From Vulcanimicrobiota bacterium (GTDB lineage: Bacteria > Vulcanimicrobiota > Vulcanimicrobiia > Vulcanimicrobiales > Vulcanimicrobiaceae): a stretch of DNA of 64,000 nt. Position 1 is the stretch's first letter. Every line of letters starts with the position of its first letter. The stretch is taken from positions 25,169 through 89,168 of the forward strand of contig JAQBPK010000054.1 in NCBI GenBank assembly GCA_028287565.1. The letters are read 5' to 3'. Of the stretch, positions 32,327-42,042 are shown one piece after another. The notes under the pieces were generated by a model. It was not told the DNA's origin and ran no database searches. It saw only the letters and a list, made by a program, of their open reading frames with translations. The translations under genes and the position numbers were made by a program.

Positions 32327-35300
32327 GTGGGAAACGTCGACGAGAAGCTCACCGTTACCGTCGCTACACCCGGAACCGATGTCGCTGCGAAGGCGATCGA
32401 AAACTTCGATCAGCGCCTGGCCGCCCTTGAGCAGGCGTACATAAAGACGACAGCCGCCGGAAAAGCGCACGCCGACAGTCACAAGTCCACTGCGGACGCG
32501 ATGCAGCACGGCACGAAGGCCGCGCACGAGCACGTCGACGCGATGACCAACGTCGCCGAGCACGTCAGCATCGCCTCTAAGGGCCTCGGCGTCCTAGGCC
32601 TGGAGGCCGACGCCGCGGCCGTCAAGGTCGACGGACTCGCCGCGGTGGTGCGCGGACTTGGCGCGGCCGCGCCAGAGCTGCTCGCCATCGGCGCAGTGGT
32701 CGCCATCGGCGCGGCCGCGTTCTCGTTCCTGAAGGAATCGGTCGACGAAGCGGCGCGCTCGGAGCGCGAGCTCGTCACGATCGGCGCACTGCTCAAGAAC
32801 CAAAGTGTCGCGGATTGGAAAGAGCAAACCAAAGCCGTCGACGAGTACGCGGCAAATATCGCGCGCACGAGCGTCTTTCAGAAGACGGACGCGCTGGCCG
32901 GTATTCAGGCGATGCTCACGGCGGGTTTGTCGTACAACGACGCTATCCGCTCGCAGTCAGCCGCGATGGAGTTGGCAGTCGCGACGACGACAAGCCTCGC
33001 ATCTGCCGACCAAATGCTGGCCGCCGCATACGACGGCCGCACGCGCACGCTTGTGAAGCTCGGCCTCATCACGAAGGAAGAGGCTAACAACGGAATCCTG
33101 TACGAGACGATTCTTCAACGTATCCACGACCGCATGGGCGGATCTGCAGCGGCTGCGCTCGATTCGTTTTCGGGTAAGGTGCAGAACCTCGCGAACCTCA
33201 CGGGGCTGCTGAAGGAAGAGTTCGGCACCGCGCTGCTGCCGGTGCTCGGTGCGTTCGAAGACGCGATGCGTGGCGGCGTCGTTGCGATGCAGCCGCTGGC
33301 GGACGAGTTCCGAAGCTGGGCGCAACAGAATCTCCCGGAACTAAAACTGGGCGCGCAGGGCTTCGGCGACCTTATGATCGGCCTGGCGGAGCGCGCTCTG
33401 CCGGCCGTTGAGCACGGCACTCAAATCGTCATCGACGAACTCGCCAAGCTCGGTAAATCTTTCGGTACATCGGATGACCCGATCGACAAGTTCAAGGCCG
33501 GCCTCCACGACGCGGGCGAAGCGGCAAAGTCGGTAAAGACGACCATCGACGCAATCCATAGCGCGCTCGCCCCGCTCGTCGAAGCCATGAAATTGTACCA
33601 CCAATGGCAGGAGGCCGGTAACGAATCGGCCCGCCAGTTCGGCGTGGTCCTCAATCCGGCCGACTTGGGTCAACAGACGCAAGCCCTCATGACGCTTAGC
33701 GGCTGGGTGAAATCGATCGCGGACTACTTCGGTGCCGCTACTGAGGGCGCAGGGAAGTTCCTGGACCGCTTACAGGGCATCACTGATGCACAAAGGGAAC
33801 TGGCGCGCGTTAAATTCTTTGAAGAGCACGGCGGTTCGCTTTCGCCCACCGCCTCGGATGCCGGCGAGGGCCGCGCCGCGCACGCCGCATCGCAGAGCGC
33901 GGCGAACGGCTGGAACAACTATCTTATCGAACAGGCGAAGCGCCTCGGGATCGACCCCGCTTTCGCGATGGCGATCAAGCGTGCCGAATTAGGCGGCTCC
34001 TATGACGGCAGCGCTACGTCGCCGGCCGGCGCGATCGGCCCGATGCAGGTTATGCCGGGCGAGCATGGCCAACCGCGCGTCATCGGCGGCGTCTCGTACA
34101 CCGAAGCCGACCTCCGTGACCCCGCGAAGAACGTCGTCGCCGGTCTCACCTATCTCGCAGAGCAGCTGCAGCACTTTCATCGCGACAAGTGGCTTGCGGC
34201 GGCGGCGTACAATGCCGGACCGGGCGCGGTCGACAAGTTCGGCGGCATCCCGAAATTCTCCGAGACGCGCGACTATGTTTCAAAGGTCGCGATGTTCATG
34301 GGCGAGCGCGGCATCCCGGGGCGTGAGTTCCTGGGTCGCGAGACGCCGCACACGGACAAGTCGCCACGGGTCATTCCCGGCGCGAAGCACGGAACCCCCG
34401 AAGGGTACGATCCGCCGGCGCCGAGCGAGGTTAAGCGCGACAAGGTTGATCCGTTCACTCAAGCGGCAAAGCAGCTGAAGGCCGATCTCGACGCGATTAC
34501 GCGCTCGGAGGAGGACTACGCGAAAGCCGTTGCGCTCGCAGGCGGCGCCGATGAGCGCGCCATCGCGACGCTCGACTTAAAGAAGAAGACCTCGGCGGAC
34601 GCGGCCGAGGAAATCGCCATCCTGAACAGCCACGTCAAAACGCAGCAGGAGCTCCAGCCGCGCCTCACCGAGCAGCTCAAGGACGAGGACCAAGCGCGCC
34701 GCGCGGCGATCGCCTCCCTCAATGCGTTCAATGCCGCCCACAAGGGCACGAAGCTCAGTAACGACGACAAAGACGAACTGAAGCGTCTCGAAAAAAGCAA
34801 GACAGAGACCGCGGCCGAGTACGACCGCACGCGGCACTACATCGAAGAGAATAACGCGCAGATCGAAGCGATGCTTCAGAAGATCGGCGCGCTCGTACCA
34901 AAGACATACGAGTACAAAGCCGCGCTCAAAGCGCTGTCTGGACAGCTCGTAGACCAGCAGCGACAGTTTGCCGATGAAGCCGCAACGTACGGTCAGTCGC
35001 TGGAAACGCAGCGCGCTTACTGGGAGCAGCGTGTTGCCGGCGCGACGAGCGCGGCGAAGGCGACCGAGTACGCGCTCAAAGTCGCAGATGCCGAGCAAGC
35101 GATCAAACGCGCCAACACCGATCTCGTCACGCACAAGGCGGTCAAGGACCAGGCCGTCCAGGAAGAGCTTGCGACGTATGGACTGAGCCTCGAAGCGCAG
35201 ATCGCGTACTACACCGCGCGCTTCTCGAATCTCAAGCGCGAGAACAAGCTCGAATGGGACGAGTACGCAGCGCTCTACGACAAAATCCAGGACCTGCACA

Positions 35301-36748
35301 AGCAATTCACCGAGCAATGGCAGACGCGCGAGTCCGGCTGGCTCGACGGGATCATCAAGCATACGACCTCACTGCGCGATACGCTTAAGAACATCTGGTC
35401 GACGATCTTCGACGATCTCGCAAAGTCGTTCGAGCAGAAGATCGTTCACGGGGCGATGTTCACGCGCCTCAACGACATGATCGCCAAGGCGTTTGGGCTG
35501 CCGACGGCGTTCGGAGCGGAATCGCCCAACGGCGGCGACCCGTCGCAAAACGCTCTCACGGCGTCAACGAAAGCGGTGACCGCCGCGACGACGACGCGCA
35601 CGACCGCAGAGACCACGGCGACGACCGCGACGCAAGCGGCTACCGCTGCGCTGGGCGGCTTCACGACGGCTCTCCAAGTCGCCGCGAGCGCGGCGGGATC
35701 GGGATCGGCGAGCGCGCTGAGCCTCGGCGGCGGCAAGGACGGCCTGAACATCGGGTCGATCGCGGGCAAGGCGATTGCGCCCGGCACCGGCGTTCCGACC
35801 GACGTGACGCAAATCGCCGGCCGGAACATCGACCTCTCGCTGCCGGGTCAGTCGTCGATGCCCGGCGGTGCCGCGGGCGGCTGGGTGAACGGCGGCGGCC
35901 TCAACTTCTCCGGCGCCGGCGCGATGCAAGGACTGATGATCGCGCAACTCGTCAACGGCATGACCGGCGGGAATCCGATCTGGGGCAGCGTCGGCGGTGC
36001 AATTGGTGGTGCGTTCTTCGGGCCGGTCGGCTCCGCGGTGGGCTCGCTCATCGGCGGGCAATTCGGCCCGCACTGGGGACCGGCGTCGAACTATCCCGAT
36101 CGCAGCGACCCGTCCTACAAGCCGTGGCTCGACGCGTACAACAACGGCTCGCCCAGCGACGGCGGGTTCAAGCTCGAAGCCGCGCTCAAGAACATCAACC
36201 CCGCTACGCTTTCGGGGCAGATGCTCGCCGACTACAACTACCTCAAGGGGCTGGGCGGCTCCAACGGCGACCTCGGTATCAAGAACGAGCACAACGGCGT
36301 CTTCACGTTCGGATCGGGGCTGACGGCATCGGTCGCGGACTTCCGCGCCGCGGTCGATCGGTTCTCCGCCGCGAGTTCGTCGCTCCAGTTCTCCTCGCTG
36401 TTCACGATCACGCGCAGCTACCCGGATCCGAACATCGGGCACCTCTCGGCAAACGGCACGTACACGCCGCAGACGATCACGGTGAATCCGAACGGGGCTT
36501 CGTCGACCGGTAGCGGCTCGACGGGAACCGGCGGCGGTTCCGGTGGCGGCGGTACCGCGAATCGCGCCGCGGACGTGCACGTACACGTCGCGGTCCAAGG
36601 CAACGTCATCGGCGCGACGCCCGAAGACCTCGGCAACGCCATTGCCCCGGCCGTCGCGACCGCACTCAACCGGCGCAACGCGAACCTCACGCCGGGCGGC
36701 GGCACGCAGTGGAGCGGCGCGGGCTCGTCGCGGTACGCGCGCGTCTAG
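32327..36748 (+). CDS. Tail tape measure protein with lytic transglycosylase domain
   Basis: 1473 residues; GTG 32327 with GGAGGG upstream. N-terminal coiled and hydrophobic region (LLAIGAVVAIGAAAFSFL near 120). Residues about 530-655 form an SLT-type transglycosylase: AELGGSYDG with the likely catalytic Glu, AIGPMQVMPGEHG and AAAYNAGPGAVDKFGG. Long coiled coils follow (820-980), then Ala/Thr-rich and Gly-rich hydrophobic stretches (IGGAFFGPVGSAVGSLIGG). It sets tail length and locally digests peptidoglycan during DNA entry. The family size implies a tail of roughly 200 nm by the usual length ratio. Confidence 0.92.
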   Translation: MGNVDEKLTVTVATPGTDVAAKAIENFDQRLAALEQAYIKTTAAGKAHADSHKSTADAMQHGTKAAHEHVDAMTNVAEHVSIASKGLGVLGLEADAAAVKVDGLAAVVRGLGAAAPELLAIGAVVAIGAAAFSFLKESVDEAARSERELVTIGALLKNQSVADWKEQTKAVDEYAANIARTSVFQKTDALAGIQAMLTAGLSYNDAIRSQSAAMELAVATTTSLASADQMLAAAYDGRTRTLVKLGLITKEEANNGILYETILQRIHDRMGGSAAAALDSFSGKVQNLANLTGLLKEEFGTALLPVLGAFEDAMRGGVVAMQPLADEFRSWAQQNLPELKLGAQGFGDLMIGLAERALPAVEHGTQIVIDELAKLGKSFGTSDDPIDKFKAGLHDAGEAAKSVKTTIDAIHSALAPLVEAMKLYHQWQEAGNESARQFGVVLNPADLGQQTQALMTLSGWVKSIADYFGAATEGAGKFLDRLQGITDAQRELARVKFFEEHGGSLSPTASDAGEGRAAHAASQSAANGWNNYLIEQAKRLGIDPAFAMAIKRAELGGSYDGSATSPAGAIGPMQVMPGEHGQPRVIGGVSYTEADLRDPAKNVVAGLTYLAEQLQHFHRDKWLAAAAYNAGPGAVDKFGGIPKFSETRDYVSKVAMFMGERGIPGREFLGRETPHTDKSPRVIPGAKHGTPEGYDPPAPSEVKRDKVDPFTQAAKQLKADLDAITRSEEDYAKAVALAGGADERAIATLDLKKKTSADAAEEIAILNSHVKTQQELQPRLTEQLKDEDQARRAAIASLNAFNAAHKGTKLSNDDKDELKRLEKSKTETAAEYDRTRHYIEENNAQIEAMLQKIGALVPKTYEYKAALKALSGQLVDQQRQFADEAATYGQSLETQRAYWEQRVAGATSAAKATEYALKVADAEQAIKRANTDLVTHKAVKDQAVQEELATYGLSLEAQIAYYTARFSNLKRENKLEWDEYAALYDKIQDLHKQFTEQWQTRESGWLDGIIKHTTSLRDTLKNIWSTIFDDLAKSFEQKIVHGAMFTRLNDMIAKAFGLPTAFGAESPNGGDPSQNALTASTKAVTAATTTRTTAETTATTATQAATAALGGFTTALQVAASAAGSGSASALSLGGGKDGLNIGSIAGKAIAPGTGVPTDVTQIAGRNIDLSLPGQSSMPGGAAGGWVNGGGLNFSGAGAMQGLMIAQLVNGMTGGNPIWGSVGGAIGGAFFGPVGSAVGSLIGGQFGPHWGPASNYPDRSDPSYKPWLDAYNNGSPSDGGFKLEAALKNINPATLSGQMLADYNYLKGLGGSNGDLGIKNEHNGVFTFGSGLTASVADFRAAVDRFSAASSSLQFSSLFTITRSYPDPNIGHLSANGTYTPQTITVNPNGASSTGSGSTGTGGGSGGGGTANRAADVHVHVAVQGNVIGATPEDLGNAIAPAVATALNRRNANLTPGGGTQWSGAGSSRYARV

Positions 36749-37005
36749 CGGACCACGGGTTTCCCGCAGAAGCAGATGCGGCGTACGGGCCCGCCGTCGT
36801 TCACTTGGCGGTGCCCGTCTTCGCATAGGATCGCGGGCTTCCACGCGGCGACCAGCGCAGCGAGTTGCGCGTGCGTGAAGCCGCCATCGAGCGTTATCTC
36901 GTTCGCGTCCGGACTTGCGAGATAGACGTGACCGCCCGCGCCCGCGTGCTCGCCGAGCGCGTTTACCGCGGCGACTAGCTCTTCCGAAAACTCCGTCGTC
37001 TCCAT
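36745..37005 (-). CDS. Small Cys/His-containing protein, antisense to its neighbours
   Basis: 86 residues, ATG 37005, overlapping the tape measure 3' end by 4 bases. Coherent sequence (GGHVYLASPDANEITLDGG) ending in CEDGHRQ...RRICFCGKPVVR, a possible zinc site. The ribosome site sits very close to the start, so the start is uncertain. A lone reverse-strand gene within the tail operon may be a moron. Confidence 0.5.
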   Translation of the reverse strand: METTEFSEELVAAVNALGEHAGAGGHVYLASPDANEITLDGGFTHAQLAALVAAWKPAILCEDGHRQVNDGGPVRRICFCGKPVVR

Positions 37006-37010
37006 TCCTC

Positions 37011-37036
37011 AGCCGTTCGACCGCGAGCGGCTTTTT
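37011..37036 (+). terminator. Intrinsic terminator upstream of the tail protein gene
   Basis: AGCCG-t-TCG pairs with CGA-g-CGGCT (37011-37032), followed by TTTTT. Confidence 0.6.
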
Positions 37037-37051
37037 CTTTGAGGTGCTTCC

Positions 37052-40000
37052 ATGCCAGCTCCCGACGTTCGCGTATCGGTCTGGAAGCCGGACATGAGCA
37101 CGTGCTACACGCGCGATTGCATTGCAGATTTCGCTGGCGGGCGGATTGTATACGAAGATTCGCCGGGCGGCTGCGGCGCCGGCGAGCTCGGTCTGGGCCT
37201 GTACTACGAACAGGTCGAGCAGCGCGGCTACTACACGCAGCTCAACATCGTCGAGGTCAGCACCGGCGACGACGTGCTCGCGCAGACGATCACGTCGAAC
37301 CTCGCGACCAACAGCGATTCGCTTTCGGGCTGGTCGCTCAACAACATCACGGTCGGCACCAGCGGCCCCGGCGGCTCGACCGACTTCGAATACGCAGGGA
37401 CCGGCTCGGCCTCACCGGACTCGTTCGCGTACCGGGTTGTTTCCGTCACGGCCGGTCAGCGCTACTCGTTCTCCGTGTGGGTCGACAACTCGGCGACGAC
37501 GAGCGGCAACTGCGCGATCCAGCTCTTCAAGTCCGATCTCTCGACCGTCTATCAGCAGACGCTCATCCCGGCCGGCAGCGCCGCGGGCCGCTTCACCGTC
37601 CAGAATTGGCTGTGCCCCGGCGGCGTGACGCAGGTGGCGCTCATCGCCGCGCACGTCACCAGCGCCGTCGTGGCGGTCGGGCAGAAGGTGAAGTGGTCGC
37701 GGCCGATGTTCGAGGCCAAGAGCACCTCGTCGGCCTGGTACGTGCCCGCGGCCGCCACGACGCGGGTGTACGTGAGCGACAATCGCCCCTACGACACCAG
37801 CCAGGGCGAAGATCAACCGCAACTCTACTTGTGGGACGGCGCCGCGCTCACGATGGGAATCCCGGTCGTGGGCTCGCCCGGGCTCGACCCAGAGGCCGCG
37901 CGCTGGTATCTCACGTGCAACGCGCCGCTCACGATGCCGGGCAACCCCGGGACCATCGGCGCGTACGGCCTCGGCGCCGTCGTCGGCCGGCGGCGCTACG
38001 CGGGCGTGATCCGTCAGCGCCAGCGCACCAACGATCGCTCGCCACGCGCGACGGTGCGCCTGGGCCCGCTCAGCTCGGCGTTCGACGAGGTCCAGGACGG
38101 CTACACGGTCGGCGGCGGTTCCAGTACCGACGTCACCACCGCGATCTATCAGTTCTTGCTCAACGCGCCCGCAACGCGGTGGCCGCAACTCTCGATCTCG
38201 GCCGGCAACTTCGCCGGGACGACCGGCTCGACGTTCTCGGGCAACCGCGCCCAAGCCACGGTCGGCCAGATGATCAACGACGCGCTCTCGGCGGTCGGCG
38301 CGCTCGCGACGGCAATGACGGGCTCGACTGCGGCGGGCGCCAACACGGTGCTGCCGGTAACGGCGGGGACGGGCGCGAGCTTCGCCGCCGGCGCGACGAT
38401 CACGGTCGGCTCGGGCGCCACGCAAGAGAACTGCGTCGTCGCTTCGGCCGCGGCGAACTCCGTCACCGTCGCCTCGACCATTTACCCGCACGCGAACGCC
38501 GACCCGATCACGTGCGCGTCGCCCGACAAGTGGTTCGTGCGCGTCGGCCACGATCGCGCGCCCCGCATGGTGCGCCTGTACCGCGGCGCGACGAACGCGT
38601 ACACGTACAATCTGACGCTGGCGCAAGGAACGCACGCCTACGAGCCCGTGCAGGTGCAGGTCACCGATCAGGACTGCGCGACGTTCTACAACGCCGTGCT
38701 GGTCAACGGCAACACCAATCCCTCAACGCAGCAGCCGTATTCGGCGCTCGTGGTGGATTGGGCGTCGGTGAATCTCACCGGGCGCCAGATCGACGGCCCG
38801 CCGCAGACCATCACGGCGCTCACGTCGGATGCCGCGTGCGCAGCCGCAGCGCTGGGCCTGCTGGATCAGTTCTCGCTGGGGCAACTGCGCGGGACGTTCC
38901 GGCTCTATACGCGCAACGACTTCGTCGCCGACGTAAAGCCGCAAGGTCTCTCGAACGGCGATGCCGTGCGTGGCGTCAACAACGTCACGATCACGAACTT
39001 CGAGACCGGCGCGTCCAACGTGTTCGGCCTGGTGACCTCGGTCGTCACGACGCTGGACTTCCAAAGTGGTGACGCGTGGCAGGACGTGGCATTCCAGCCC
39101 TTCGAGCCCGACTGGAACGCCGCGCTGCTGGAGAACGGGAACGCGATCGCGACGGCGCTGCATGCGGGCGTCGGGCCCGGCGGCGGCACCGGGCAATACT
39201 CGGTCTCGCCCAACGCGTTTCCGCCCACGTACTCCTCGGCGTCGCTGGTGCTCGCGACGCCCGCCTTCACGGCGGTCTTCGGGCCGGGCGGCACGGGGCA
39301 AACCGCCATCCCAGCGCACAACACCACGCTGCCGGCGTCGGCGACCTCGTGGATCTGGCTGCAAGCGAACCTCACGTGGACCACCACGAGCACGCCGAGC
39401 AAGCCCGGAGCGGGCGCGATCCTGTACGGCTATGCAACGACCAGCGCGATCGGGATTCTCGGGTTCACGCCGAGCGCATCGGTCGAGCTGCTGTGGATTC
39501 CCGCCCCGGCCGGCACGAGCGTCGCGCTGAGCGGCCAGAGCGCGACGGTCAAGACGTACTCGACCGGTTTCATTGATATTTCGGTTACACTGCCGTTCAC
39601 TATCTCAGGCACCAGCGCAGTTGACTGGATCGGACAATTCCAAGTCCTCGTTGGGTTTTACGATCCGGCGTCGCTCGGCAAGCTCCAGCTCATCAAGTCA
39701 GAAGCAGCGGCGAAGTCGCTCACCGGCGCGATAACCGCCTCAATAAACGGGCTGCCGAAGAATTATGCCGGGCAGGCGTCTTCGTTCGCGTACTACTTCG
39801 AGCTGCGTGTTATCGCCACCGACGGTTCGTACAGCACGACATCGGTTGATTGGACAGTTGCCGAAGGAAACACCGGCGTCACGACCAGCGCGTACGCGAA
39901 CCAGCCAGTGTTGACGACATCGGCAATGTTCAACGCACAGGGCTCGATGGTGCCGTTCGTGACGGACATCAATTTAACGGTGACCGCCCCAGCCGGACAA

Positions 40001-40318
40001 ACATACATCACCGCCTCGACGAATGCAGGTTCGATATACAGAGCTGATGGAACCACGGTCAGCGTTCCGGCGCGAACCCAGAACTCATCGTCAGGACTCG
40101 ATACGACGGGCGCTACCACCTACTATGTCGCGGCATCCGTTGGCGCCACAAGTGGGACCACTGGAACTATGAGCTTCACCTTCTTCACGGGGACACCAAC
40201 GATCGCGCAGCAGCAGGCTTTGCTCGCCGACGGATATGTCGTACTCATCACTCCTGCGGCGTCGCCGCGCCCGAGCGGCGGCGGCTCTGGCGGCGGAAGC
40301 GGAAAGAGGTACCTCTGA
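37052..40318 (+). CDS. Large tail tip / host-recognition protein
   Basis: 1088 residues; ATG 37052 after TTGAGG. Residues about 90-230 look like a carbohydrate-binding jelly roll (NNITVGTSGPGG, YRVVSVTAGQRYSFSVWVDN). Residues 240-650 include baseplate-like segments (FVRVGHDRAPRMVRLYRG) and the shared VTAGTGASFAAGATITVG module near 430-475. The last third is Ser/Thr/Ala-rich beta structure. From about 39560 to the end the DNA becomes noticeably less G/C-biased, suggesting a recently exchanged receptor-binding tip. It ends in a Gly/Ser linker (SGGGSGGGSG). Probably the tail hub and adhesin. Confidence 0.7.
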   Translation: MPAPDVRVSVWKPDMSTCYTRDCIADFAGGRIVYEDSPGGCGAGELGLGLYYEQVEQRGYYTQLNIVEVSTGDDVLAQTITSNLATNSDSLSGWSLNNITVGTSGPGGSTDFEYAGTGSASPDSFAYRVVSVTAGQRYSFSVWVDNSATTSGNCAIQLFKSDLSTVYQQTLIPAGSAAGRFTVQNWLCPGGVTQVALIAAHVTSAVVAVGQKVKWSRPMFEAKSTSSAWYVPAAATTRVYVSDNRPYDTSQGEDQPQLYLWDGAALTMGIPVVGSPGLDPEAARWYLTCNAPLTMPGNPGTIGAYGLGAVVGRRRYAGVIRQRQRTNDRSPRATVRLGPLSSAFDEVQDGYTVGGGSSTDVTTAIYQFLLNAPATRWPQLSISAGNFAGTTGSTFSGNRAQATVGQMINDALSAVGALATAMTGSTAAGANTVLPVTAGTGASFAAGATITVGSGATQENCVVASAAANSVTVASTIYPHANADPITCASPDKWFVRVGHDRAPRMVRLYRGATNAYTYNLTLAQGTHAYEPVQVQVTDQDCATFYNAVLVNGNTNPSTQQPYSALVVDWASVNLTGRQIDGPPQTITALTSDAACAAAALGLLDQFSLGQLRGTFRLYTRNDFVADVKPQGLSNGDAVRGVNNVTITNFETGASNVFGLVTSVVTTLDFQSGDAWQDVAFQPFEPDWNAALLENGNAIATALHAGVGPGGGTGQYSVSPNAFPPTYSSASLVLATPAFTAVFGPGGTGQTAIPAHNTTLPASATSWIWLQANLTWTTTSTPSKPGAGAILYGYATTSAIGILGFTPSASVELLWIPAPAGTSVALSGQSATVKTYSTGFIDISVTLPFTISGTSAVDWIGQFQVLVGFYDPASLGKLQLIKSEAAAKSLTGAITASINGLPKNYAGQASSFAYYFELRVIATDGSYSTTSVDWTVAEGNTGVTTSAYANQPVLTTSAMFNAQGSMVPFVTDINLTVTAPAGQTYITASTNAGSIYRADGTTVSVPARTQNSSSGLDTTGATTYYVAASVGATSGTTGTMSFTFFTGTPTIAQQQALLADGYVVLITPAASPRPSGGGSGGGSGKRYL

Positions 40319-40653
40319 TGAAGCCCGTGATCGGTGTTGCGACGTCTCAGTCAGCCATTCACGGCTATCTCGACACGCACGTCTCCCTCTATCACGGCAC
40401 TCTCCTCGCGAAAGGAGCGTTCGTATTTACGGCTGTTCCGAGAGAAGGCGCGCACGACATTCACGCGGCATTCGATGCGGACCCCAGCATCTCAGCGTTG
40501 CCGGATTCGCTCGACGCCGTCTTGTCCGACGCGGCGCTGCTCAAGAAGCTGGCGAAACTCGCGCTGCCAAAGACGGCGCCGTCGGTGCGCGACGCGCGCG
40601 CGGCTCTCCACGCGCTCGGCGTCACGCACCTCTTTGATCCACGGCTGACCTAG
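40318..40653 (+). CDS. Hypothetical protein after the tail tip gene (111 residues)
   Basis: ATG 40318 overlaps the preceding TGA. Contains HGTLLAKGAFVFTAVPREGA and a C-terminal helix-turn (SVRDARAALHALGVTHLF). Could be a small virion or tail-fibre accessory protein. Confidence 0.6.
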   Translation: MKPVIGVATSQSAIHGYLDTHVSLYHGTLLAKGAFVFTAVPREGAHDIHAAFDADPSISALPDSLDAVLSDAALLKKLAKLALPKTAPSVRDARAALHALGVTHLFDPRLT

Positions 40654-40799
40654 GTGAGCCGTCTCGCAAGTCTCTTCGCTCGCCGCGTGACCTCTTCCGA
40701 AACGAGTTTCGCCAGTATTGCGGAGCGGTTATCTTGCCGCTCTTTGTGCATCATGGCTTCGAGATGATCGTCAACGGCTGGCGGCGCCAAATCATCCAC
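40650..40799 (-). CDS. Possible small helical DNA-binding protein (49 residues)
   Basis: GTG 40799; KERQDNRSAILAKLVSEEVTR resembles the helix pair of ribbon-helix-helix proteins. Weak ribosome site and no upstream promoter seen; the 215 bases between it and the next gene hold nothing I recognise. Confidence 0.35.
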   Translation of the reverse strand: MDDLAPPAVDDHLEAMMHKERQDNRSAILAKLVSEEVTRRAKRLARRLT

Positions 40800-41014
40800 T
40801 GACCCAGGCGTGTGGGTTTGTAAAGATGCGCCGAAACGCCGATGCGCGTGGACTCGAATCGAAGAGGTTGAAAAAAGCGGCGCGAGAAGGCTCCGCTGCC
40901 CCGCCAAGGTCGCGCTTACCGGACCTGACAAACGAAAACTGCAGCGCCGCCTCAGGGGGAGGTTGTAGGAGGGGGACGTGCGTTGGTGAGAGCGGCGGTA
41001 TTTCTTGCCACCGG

Positions 41015-41683
41015 TCAGCGTGACGCTGACGACTCTTCCCGCGCCAGCGCCGCCTCGCACTCGTCCCCAAACGCGTCAGAACACATTCCCCATTCGCGCT
41101 TGCCGTCGCGAACATCGCGCGCGAGTTGAGCCTTCTGGGCGTCCGTCATGTGGCCGTCGTACTCAGGGCCGTCCGAACCGTCGTAGTCGTCGCTGACGCC
41201 GAGCCCGTTGTCGAAGTCGCTCAGGATGGTCGTGACGTCTCCGACGAGCTCCCAAACGACTTCCCGGATCGCGTCGCGCTCAGCCTCGAATTCCTGGTCA
41301 TCCCCCGCGCTATTTGCGGGGATTAGCTCGTCGTTCACCTCGCGCATGATGTCCTCGATCGCGTAGATCATGGCTTTCAAGCGCGTCTGGATTCGGTCGA
41401 TGTACGGCTGGCGCGCAGCCGCCTCGTCGCGGTCCGATCGCTCCAACGGCGGTAGGGCCATCTGAGCCGCGCCCTCACGGCCTGTAGGGTTGTCGAGCAT
41501 GGCGGGACCTTCCGGCGCGCGAGCGTTGCCGCGCGCGGCTTCAGTGATGAGCCGGGAGACGACGGCAGATCGATTCCCGCCGGGCCCGCCGGCCAGGTTG
41601 TCAAGCTGAGCGATCACGCCTGGCACCAGGCTAACCCCGACCTTAACGGCGCGCTCAGCCGCGGATTTCCTCGGTCTAGTCAT
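41015..41683 (-). CDS. Ribbon-helix-helix regulator with long C-terminal domain
   Basis: 222 residues. N-terminal AVKVGVSLVPGVIAQLDNLA then NRSAVVSRLITEAARG is a CopG-type ribbon-helix-helix. The C-terminal 130 residues are acidic and helical (IREVVWELVGDVTTILSDFD). ATG 41683 sits at the transcription start predicted from TATTAT at 41691-41696, so the mRNA would be leaderless. A 12-bp inverted repeat overlaps both its own start and the divergent promoter, implying autoregulation and control of the rightward genes at 41812 onward. Confidence 0.75.
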   Translation of the reverse strand: MTRPRKSAAERAVKVGVSLVPGVIAQLDNLAGGPGGNRSAVVSRLITEAARGNARAPEGPAMLDNPTGREGAAQMALPPLERSDRDEAAARQPYIDRIQTRLKAMIYAIEDIMREVNDELIPANSAGDDQEFEAERDAIREVVWELVGDVTTILSDFDNGLGVSDDYDGSDGPEYDGHMTDAQKAQLARDVRDGKREWGMCSDAFGDECEAALAREESSASR

Positions 41684-41747
41684 GGTGGAAATAATACTAC
41701 GGAACCCTTGCCACCGCAAGGCCGTGGTGGTACGATATTTCCACCAT
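41682..41747. promoter_or_regulatory. Divergent promoter pair with 12-bp inverted operator
   Basis: ATGGTGGAAATA (41682-41693) and its exact reverse complement (41736-41747) flank two promoters: rightward TTGCCA (41708-41713), 17 bases, TACGAT (41731-41736); leftward TTGCGG (41719-41714), 17 bases, TATTAT (41696-41691). The -35 boxes lie back to back inside the palindrome CCTTGCCACCGCAAGG. Confidence 0.75.
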
Positions 41748-41811
41748 AACACAGCGGCCCCGCCGGTGTATCAGACCGACGAGGCCCGTCACCCGAAAGC
41801 GGTACTTTCGA

Positions 41812-42042
41812 ATGACCCAGCACCCTTCGCCCGGCCGCGTCGTCTCCCTCGCCGAGTATCGCACGAGCCGACCGCCCGTGACCGAACCGCCTCACCCGTC
41901 CCCGAACGCGCCGGCCGCCGTCGCCTCGCTCGCGCAGCGCCGCGCCGAGAACGCGCTCGCGCGCATCGAGAACGGCATGGCGGACCTCAAGGATCGGCTG
42001 CACCGCATAGCCGCACTCGCGGGAATTGAGGACGCCGCGTGA
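41812..42042 (+). CDS. Hypothetical protein (76 residues)
   Basis: ATG 41812, first gene rightward of the divergent switch, about 70 bases after the predicted transcription start. Pro-rich first half and a coiled-coil C-terminus (ALARIENGMADLKDRLHRIA). Confidence 0.6.
   Translation: MTQHPSPGRVVSLAEYRTSRPPVTEPPHPSPNAPAAVASLAQRRAENALARIENGMADLKDRLHRIAALAGIEDAA

Noticed and set aside
40840-40870. tRNA T-arm-like segment (gactcgaatc)
   Set aside because: No acceptor or anticodon stem could be paired around it.
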